Of a stretch of 8,816 nucleotides of DNA, positions 4,561-8,816 are shown in pieces. This DNA is from Bacteroidales bacterium (GTDB lineage: Bacteria > Bacteroidota > Bacteroidia > Bacteroidales > Muribaculaceae). The stretch spans positions 1 through 8,816 of the forward strand of contig CAAEIL010000058.1 of assembly GCA_900755985.1 (NCBI GenBank), read 5' to 3'. The number at the start of each line of letters is the position of its first letter. The stretch's first letter is position 1. The notes under the pieces are model-generated. The model was not told where the DNA came from. It did no database searches and saw only the letters and a program-made list of their open reading frames with translations. The position numbers were made by a program, and so were the translations under genes.

Positions 4561-6093
4561 ATGGATAAGTGTGTAATTTGGACAAGGGTATCAACACAAT
4601 ATCAAGAAGAAAATGGAGGAAGCCTTGATACTCAAAAGGAAAAATGTATTGAATTTGCTAAAAAGAATGGGTATGAGATAGTTGGATATTTTGGAGGAAC
4701 TCACGAATCTGCAAAAGCTCCTGGTGCTATGATTAAAGAGATGAAAAAGACACTCAAAAGGGATAGGTCTATTAAATACGTTATTGTTAACGAAATAGAC
4801 CGATATTCCCGATGTGCAGGGCAAGGTATTACTATGTTTAATGAGCTGTTAAAATGCGGTGTAGTGATTATTGAAGCCTCAAGTGGTCTAACTACTAACG
4901 ATAAGAATGGCCGATTGATGCTTGGACAGAAATTACTCTTGGCAGAATGGGATAATGAGAATCGTACTGATAAGTTCACAGAAGGACGTATCAATTGCTT
5001 AAAGAGTGGAGTCTACACAGGTGCCGTTCCATTAGGTTATGAAAAGGAAGGGAAAAGCAGAAATAGAACTTATACAATTAATAATGAAGGGAAACTGATA
5101 CGAAAAGCATTTCAATGGAAATTGCAAGGCTTGGCTAATTTTCAGATTATTGAAAAACTCAAACCTTACGGCCTTGTACTGACAAAACAGAAACTTCATA
5201 AGATTCTCACTAACGTATTTTACGCAGGTAAAATCAAGCATAAGATGCTTAACTATGAAATGATAGATGGCAACCAACCTGCTATTGTGAGTTACACTGA
5301 CTTTCTGAAAGTTCAGGAGATTCTTAGTGGAAGGACTGGGGTGTATAAGCATAGGAAAGAAACACCTCAGTTTCCACTTAAACGCCATGTGTTATGTCCT
5401 CACGACAACACACCACTAACAGCATACACAGTTAAGAAAAAGAATATAGACTATTATAAATGTAACTGTAAGGGGTGTAAAACTAATGTTTCTGCAAAGA
5501 AGCTCTATGGTAAGTATGAGGAACTTTTATCACGCTACGATATACCTCAACCACTCGTTAATATACTCCGTGACATAATCTCCAAGTTAATGAGTGAGAA
5601 TCAGAGTGAGCAGATGCAGAATGTTAATGTGTTGAAGAAACAGAAAAGCGAAAAGGAAAACAAGTTGAAATCCTGCAAAATTCGCTATGGTATGGGAGAT
5701 ATTGATGATGAAATATATTCTATGACCATTGAGGCTTTACAAAAAGATATAGACCGAATAACGTTAGAACTTTCAAAGTATGACAAAGATTTATCGAACC
5801 AAGAAAACAGAATCAATGATGTTTTGGTAATGTGCTGTCATTTAGGCAGTATGTGGAGACAAGCAGACCTTTTGACAGCTCAAAAGCTCCAAAATTTACT
5901 GTTTCCCAAAGGAATTTACTGGGATAAGGAAAAAGACGATTATCGAACCATAACCGAAAACGCAGGGCTTGCTATAATACGTAAAATTACAGAGAGTTAC
6001 AGAAAAGAAAAAGAGGAAAATCCTTGCGGAAATTCCTCTTGGGTCAACTCGTGCGCGCGGGGGGACTCGAACCCCCACATCCTAAGATATTAG
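4561..6093 (+). CDS. Large serine recombinase (integrase) whose 3' end crosses the attachment site into the tRNA gene
   Basis: A 510-aa large serine recombinase that would integrate and excise the element. The catalytic domain starts with WTRVS (nucleophile Ser11) and includes EIDRYSRCAGQG (78-89). The recombinase domain covers about 155-265 (TGAVPLGYEKEG, GLVLTKQKLHKILTNVFYAG). A zinc-ribbon-like region follows with C279, C301, C303 and C306; the residue three after C279 is Asp, so the first pair is incomplete. A coiled coil spans about 350-418. Codons 497-498 are exactly the TCGTGC core. The last 12 residues, ARGDSNPHILRY, are read from the tRNA gene and so from host DNA. In the predicted circle the frame would end LIIELSLMILQR, also 12 residues. 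The 3' end also carries the opposite-strand tRNA terminator. Confidence 0.93.
   Translation: MDKCVIWTRVSTQYQEENGGSLDTQKEKCIEFAKKNGYEIVGYFGGTHESAKAPGAMIKEMKKTLKRDRSIKYVIVNEIDRYSRCAGQGITMFNELLKCGVVIIEASSGLTTNDKNGRLMLGQKLLLAEWDNENRTDKFTEGRINCLKSGVYTGAVPLGYEKEGKSRNRTYTINNEGKLIRKAFQWKLQGLANFQIIEKLKPYGLVLTKQKLHKILTNVFYAGKIKHKMLNYEMIDGNQPAIVSYTDFLKVQEILSGRTGVYKHRKETPQFPLKRHVLCPHDNTPLTAYTVKKKNIDYYKCNCKGCKTNVSAKKLYGKYEELLSRYDIPQPLVNILRDIISKLMSENQSEQMQNVNVLKKQKSEKENKLKSCKIRYGMGDIDDEIYSMTIEALQKDIDRITLELSKYDKDLSNQENRINDVLVMCCHLGSMWRQADLLTAQKLQNLLFPKGIYWDKEKDDYRTITENAGLAIIRKITESYRKEKEENPCGNSSWVNSCARGDSNPHILRY
6011..6040 (-). terminator. Element-borne replacement terminator for the tRNA-Leu gene
   Basis: On the minus strand, arms AAGAGGAA (6040-6033) and TTCCTCTT (6018-6011) enclose an inner TCC-GCAA-GGA hairpin. 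They are followed by a run reading TTTCTTTTCT. It starts 11 nt after the tRNA 3' end. On the plus strand no U-tract follows, so the integrase message is not stopped. The fold resembles the host terminator at 121-165: both share the AAGAGGA/TCCTCTT arms and a short inner stem with a four-base loop. Confidence 0.75.
6049..6054 (+). other. attR core (TCGTGC) at the tRNA-Leu 3' end
   Basis: This copy covers the tRNA discriminator base (6052) and the last two acceptor positions, plus three bases beyond. The tRNA gene remains complete, as is typical for elements that insert at tRNA 3' ends. It coincides with integrase codons 497 and 498. The match to 170-175 is 6 bp. Confidence 0.6.
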
Positions 6094-6133
6094 ATCCTAA
6101 GTCTAACGCGGCTACCAATTACGCCACGCGCGC
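6052..6133 (-). tRNA. tRNA-Leu (anticodon UAG)
   Basis: The minus strand folds as a class II tRNA. The acceptor arms are GCGCGCG (6133-6127) and CGCGCGC (6059-6053), with discriminator A at 6052. The D loop contains TAATTGGTAG. The anticodon stem TTAGA/TCTAA encloses loop CTTAGGA, anticodon TAG. A variable arm ATC-TTAG-GAT is present, and the T arm is GGGGG-TTCGAGT-CCCCC. It reads CUN leucine codons. CCA is not encoded, as the next bases are CGA from the attachment core. It has a strong promoter directly upstream, and its 3' end is the integration target of the element. Confidence 0.95.
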
Positions 6134-6143
6134 TTATCATCGG

Positions 6144-6175
6144 CAAAGTTACAACTTTTCCCCGACACCACCAAA
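6144..6175 (-). promoter_or_regulatory. Promoter of tRNA-Leu
   Basis: On the minus strand TTTG (6175-6172), a 20-bp spacer and TAACTTTG (6151-6144) fit the Bacteroidetes consensus exactly. The tRNA 5' end lies 11 nt downstream of the -7 box. Because it is upstream of the insertion, integration leaves it intact. Confidence 0.85.
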
Positions 6176-6281
6176 ACCAAAAAACACGGCGATACCGATT
6201 GGAGACCCAAATCCCGCCCCCAACCGGTCCGGCAGCCCCGGTACATACCGCGAAAGGGTCCCCGGCCCCATGCGACAGACC

Positions 6282-8132
6282 TCAGCGGGCAAAGTAGTCG
6301 GAGCTCAGAATCAGGCGCGACACCTCCCAGGCTTCGCGCTGACGGAGTCGCTCGGCGGCCGTACAGCTACCGGTGGCCTCGCCGACACGGTTGACGGCTC
6401 CGCGTGTGCCGTGACGCAGCAGGCTCAGCCCAACACCACGCCAACGATAGTCGCCCAGACCGCAGACGTCGAGCAACGTAGGATAGATGTCTATCTGACC
6501 AGCCCGACCCCGCTCGATGCGCGAGGCTATCGGTGCGTTAAGTATAACCAAAGGTATGCTCATGGCTTTGGCAGCAACACTCGGCGGACGGTGCTCGGCT
6601 GTAAGCCCCTGGGCCATGTGATCGCCCGTGATTGCCACTATCGTATTGTCGTAGGTACCGCGCATACGCAGCGTGTCGAGAATCTGAGAAATATAGCGGT
6701 CGTCAGACGCCGCTATCTTCAGATAGTGTATGCTTTGCTCGTCGAGCTTCTTGTCTTCAATCTCATTGTTGCCCGAAATAGCTGTATGATAGGGCGAATG
6801 TAGCGACAGCGTCACCGCCATGCCGGCCCACGGCTGCCTGGCTTTGGCCACATAATCGGCGACATACTGTGCCCAATAATAGTCGCGTGTCGCCCACGAC
6901 GACTGGTGTCCGGGGTCCATGTCCGTGTCGTGCCTGTAGTCGTCAAAACCCCAGGAGCGGGCCGTTGTCTGCTGACGCCACATCGAGGGGCTGTCGCAGC
7001 TTATCTCGAAAGTATGATAGCCCAAGTCCTTGAAAGCGTGGAATATCGACGGAAAGACATTGGCGCCGAAGTCCTGCGCCACCGAGTAGTTGCGCAGCGG
7101 CAGCAATCCGCAGATGTCCATAAGATGACCGTCGGAAGAGACGCCCACCGAAATCTGCGCCTCGATATCTGACCAATACAGCGTTCCGGGCGCGTTATGA
7201 ATAAGCGAGTCGAGCCGAGGCATGGCCGAACGACCGTTCACGCGCAGGTCGATGGCCCACGATTCGAGAGACTCGACCATAATCAGCAAAAAATTAGGCC
7301 GTCGCACCGATGCGGCAGGGATGTCGGGCGGCAGCGGACTGGCGGCGTCAATCTTTTGCTGGGCGGCGACAAAAGCCTCGACGCGGGCCTTTTCTTCCTC
7401 GCTGAGCTCGTGTCCGGGGCTGAAATCGCGCAGATTCCACAGCGCATAGCACAGCAGGCCGTTGTAGCGCAGATAGGAGTCACGCAACATGCCCTCGCCA
7501 ACAGCCTTGCGGGCAATGCAGGCCAAGGGGCGCGGCAACTCGGTCTGCTCCCGCTGCATGAAGTCGCAGTAATATCTGACAGCACCCAGAACCTCACCCA
7601 CAAGCCACAACACAAATGCGCCGAGGCTGAGCCAGCGGCGTACACGGCATCGGTAGACCATGTCGCTGACGCGCTCCGAAAAATACCAGTACCACGCTAT
7701 CCCCAAGGCGAGTAAAGGCACCGCGTACATCAGGTCGACAAGGCGCAGAGTATCGATAGACGCACTCAGCACCATGCCGTTGATATTTTCCCAGCGGAAC
7801 ATCGTCGTATAGGGCATAAGATTGCCGAAGCGACGGCAATACACGGCGTTGACAAGGACAAAGACGCTGAGAATGGCCAGCGCCGTCCACAGCGACCACC
7901 AGTAGCGGCGGCGCAACCACAGCAGCGGAACAGTCAGCAGCGCGGCTTCGCCCGCAGTCAGCGGCACGAACCACAGCAACTCGGCGGCCGCATCAAAGCC
8001 GCAGCCGACGCGAAGCATCCACAGCAAGCTCGCAAAAGCAGCCCATACCGACCCGGCCCACAGCCATGATGCACGCCGCGCATCGCAAGACGCCGCATCG
8101 CGTTTGCCTCTATTGTTTTGTCCGTTGCCCAT
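6282..8132 (-). CDS. LTA synthase family membrane sulfatase-fold protein
   Basis: A 616-aa protein from ATG at 8132. It begins with about five membrane segments (residues about 22-40, 52-72, 79-98, 135-152, 168-186) and continues as an extracytoplasmic alkaline-phosphatase/sulfatase-fold domain. The motifs are NFLLIMVESLESW (metal-binding Glu at about 287), GVSSDGH (nucleophile Ser or Thr position at about 332), a CDSPSMWRQ turn and TGDHMAQG (Asp and His at about 504-505). This is the layout of lipoteichoic acid synthase and related phosphoglycerol or phosphoethanolamine transferases. In a Gram-negative Bacteroidales it more likely modifies an envelope glycan or lipid than makes teichoic acid (inference). 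The frame is open to 8198, but a -7 box lies at 8186-8193, so the ATG at 8132 is preferred. GC-rich host gene outside the element. Confidence 0.9.
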   Translation of the reverse strand: MGNGQNNRGKRDAASCDARRASWLWAGSVWAAFASLLWMLRVGCGFDAAAELLWFVPLTAGEAALLTVPLLWLRRRYWWSLWTALAILSVFVLVNAVYCRRFGNLMPYTTMFRWENINGMVLSASIDTLRLVDLMYAVPLLALGIAWYWYFSERVSDMVYRCRVRRWLSLGAFVLWLVGEVLGAVRYYCDFMQREQTELPRPLACIARKAVGEGMLRDSYLRYNGLLCYALWNLRDFSPGHELSEEEKARVEAFVAAQQKIDAASPLPPDIPAASVRRPNFLLIMVESLESWAIDLRVNGRSAMPRLDSLIHNAPGTLYWSDIEAQISVGVSSDGHLMDICGLLPLRNYSVAQDFGANVFPSIFHAFKDLGYHTFEISCDSPSMWRQQTTARSWGFDDYRHDTDMDPGHQSSWATRDYYWAQYVADYVAKARQPWAGMAVTLSLHSPYHTAISGNNEIEDKKLDEQSIHYLKIAASDDRYISQILDTLRMRGTYDNTIVAITGDHMAQGLTAEHRPPSVAAKAMSIPLVILNAPIASRIERGRAGQIDIYPTLLDVCGLGDYRWRGVGLSLLRHGTRGAVNRVGEATGSCTAAERLRQREAWEVSRLILSSDYFAR

Positions 8133-8182
8133 TGATATTTTATTATGATTGGCCCTTAGATATTCATATATTGCAGTTTCGT

Positions 8183-8226
8183 CTGCAAAAATAGGCAAAA
8201 TCCACGGATTTTTTCTAATTTTGCAG
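8183..8226. promoter_or_regulatory. Symmetric divergent promoter and palindrome
   Basis: Two -7 boxes face apart: TATTTTTG on the minus strand (8193-8186) for the sulfatase-fold gene and TAATTTTG on the plus strand (8216-8223) for the small acidic protein. They are embedded in an inverted repeat with outer arms CTGCAAAA (8183-8190) and TTTTGCAG (8219-8226) and inner arms AAAATCC (8197-8203) and GGATTTT (8206-8212). The -33 halves are weak on both sides. The nested symmetry could be an operator controlling both genes together, or simply the geometry of two overlapping promoters. Confidence 0.6.
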
Positions 8227-8287
8227 CCAAAGACGCCGATTCTTTATGTCCCGGCGCCGCACGCATCGTTTTACAACTGCAACCGAT

Positions 8288-8665
8288 ATGACCGAAAAAG
8301 ACAAAAAAGCACTCGAGGCTGACACCGAAGGCCTCGTCAACTACGAATACCTTGCCAACCACATCGATGACATCGACCCTGACATCGACTTCATCATAGA
8401 AAACCTGCGCAGTGTCGACCACACGGGCCAGTTCATGGCCAGCGCCGCGCGCTACCTCAACGCCATCGACGCCGCACGCTTCGCCGAGCCTGTCCGCCGC
8501 CTGGTCTCGCTCACCATCGACCGCGACCGCGAGCACCGCTTCATCGGCGACCTCATCGTCAGCATATACGGCGCCGACTATGCCGAGCGCGCCACCGAAC
8601 TCTCGGCCGCCGACAACAACTTCCGCCGCATGTACAAACGCCTGTACCCCACATCGATAATATGA
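8288..8665 (+). CDS. Small acidic cytoplasmic protein, function unknown
   Basis: A 125-aa protein from ATG at 8288, with no signal peptide or membrane segment. It is mainly helical: KKALEADTEGLVNYEYL, then an acidic stretch HIDDIDPDIDFI, then helices through LNAIDAARFAEPVRRLVSLT and EHRFIGDLIVSIYG, ending NNFRRMYKRLYP. I do not recognise the family. The frame extends upstream to ATG 8246, which would add an Arg-rich 14-residue tail (MSRRRTHRFTTATD). That start remains possible because it is only 23 nt after the -7 box. I prefer 8288 because its A-rich upstream bases and acidic N-terminus look more typical. It is transcribed divergently from the LTA synthase-like gene through a shared symmetric promoter, and has GC-rich host codon use. 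Confidence 0.75.
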   Translation: MTEKDKKALEADTEGLVNYEYLANHIDDIDPDIDFIIENLRSVDHTGQFMASAARYLNAIDAARFAEPVRRLVSLTIDRDREHRFIGDLIVSIYGADYAERATELSAADNNFRRMYKRLYPTSII

Positions 8666-8687
8666 CCGCCGGCATCACGCCGCCGGT
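8665..8687 (+). repeat. GC-rich hairpin directly after the small acidic protein gene
   Basis: ACCGCCGGC (8665-8673) pairs with GCCGCCGGT (8679-8687) with one C-C mismatch and loop ATCAC. The first base of the stem is the last base of the TGA stop. No U-tract follows, so it is at best a weak terminator or an mRNA stability hairpin. The next gene starts 40 bp further on. Confidence 0.5.
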
Positions 8688-8727
8688 ATCAACCAACACA
8701 CAATAAAACAACCACCGACACAGAACA

Positions 8728-8816
8728 ATGCTCAAATTCAAACGCATAATGACCATCGTGGCCCTGGCATCGGCCATGACAGCCTGCGCCGGCTCGGGCG
8801 ACAAGGCCCAGGCCAA
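8728..8816 (+). CDS. Lipoprotein, N-terminal part only (cut by the window edge)
   Basis: ATG at 8728 opens a frame that runs off the window after 29 codons. The sequence MLKFKRIMTIVALASAMTAC is a lipoprotein signal peptide, with the lipidated cysteine at 20, followed by AGSGDKAQA. There is no acidic export motif in what is visible. The mature protein is outside the window, so no function can be given. It is on the same strand as the small acidic protein and 62 bp behind it, so co-transcription through the hairpin at 8665-8687 is possible. Confidence 0.75.
   Translation, partial: MLKFKRIMTIVALASAMTACAGSGDKAQA

Larger units (their letters stand above)
170..6054 (+). mobile_element. Integrative plasmid-like element inserted in the tRNA-Leu 3' end
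   Basis: An AT-rich block of about 5.88 kb lies between two copies of TCGTGC, one at the GC-to-AT transition on the left and one covering the tRNA 3' end on the right. It encodes a NUMOD3-like small protein, a gene II-type replication initiator, a small serine recombinase, two lipoproteins, a 38-aa protein and a large serine integrase. The integrase is adjacent to its junction, as is usual for integrative elements. No transfer, relaxase, partition or virion genes are seen, so it would replicate as a circle and move with help from another element or by transformation (inference). The repeat is only 6 bp. The boundary call rests on its position, the composition change, the integrase and the restored tRNA-terminator spacing together. 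Confidence 0.75.

Noticed and set aside
506..6093. Integrated inovirus (because of the gene II-type protein)
   Set aside because: No Zot-like ATPase, no string of small coat proteins with membrane segments, and lipoproteins occupy the middle.
6024..6803. Open frame on the plus strand reading through the antisense of the tRNA and the sulfatase-fold gene
   Set aside because: It is antisense to a clear tRNA and to a gene with conserved catalytic motifs. Its start reads the tRNA T arm as protein, a common artefact.
7197..7715. Open plus-strand frame inside the LTA synthase-like gene
   Set aside because: Shadow of a GC-rich gene on the other strand; no motif, promoter or start context.
8133..8198. 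Upstream extension of the LTA synthase-like protein by 22 residues
   Set aside because: A -7 promoter box (8186-8193) lies inside that extension, so the start codon must be downstream; ATG at 8132 is the next one.
1..8816. CRISPR array or tandem repeats
   Set aside because: No regularly spaced repeats were found; the only repeats are short hairpins and one imperfect pair.

Overview
The window looks like chromosomal DNA of a Bacteroidales bacterium. Many promoters fit the Bacteroidetes -7 consensus TAnnTTTG with a TTTG -33 box 19-20 bp upstream, strong Shine-Dalgarno sequences are absent, and several proteins have Bacteroidetes-type lipoprotein signals. The GC-rich codon use of the flanks would suit Muribaculaceae or a relative, but the genus is inference.

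The flanks (about 1-169 and 6055-8816) are GC-rich host DNA. The interval 170-6054 is visibly AT-rich and reads as one small integrative element. On the left are the tail of a host gene and a bidirectional terminator (121-165). On the right are a tRNA-Leu(UAG) gene on the minus strand (6052-6133) with its own promoter, an LTA-synthase-like membrane sulfatase (6282-8132, minus), a divergent small acidic protein (8288-8665) and the start of a lipoprotein gene (8728 onward).

The proposed element is about 5.88 kb, bounded by a 6-bp direct repeat TCGTGC (170-175 and 6049-6054). The right copy overlaps the 3' end of the tRNA gene, and the left copy sits next to what was probably the original tRNA terminator. 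In order the element carries a noncoding left end with palindromes, a 59-aa NUMOD3-like protein, three hairpins, a phage/plasmid gene II-type replication initiator, a resolvase-type small serine recombinase, a 300-nt leader containing a 152-nt rod-like hairpin, two lipoproteins, a 38-aa protein and a large serine integrase. No conjugation, relaxase or phage structural gene is visible, so it resembles an integrating plasmid carrying lipoprotein cargo.

The right junction is the most striking part. The integrase gene runs across the attachment core into the tRNA gene, so its last 12 codons are host DNA. In the predicted circle it would gain a different 12-codon ending. The same 3' part of the integrase gene holds, on the opposite strand, a hairpin with a U-tract that would replace the tRNA terminator displaced by integration. 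The rod-like hairpin at 2599-2750 is the strongest unexplained structure; it could be a structured leader RNA or a single-strand replication origin.
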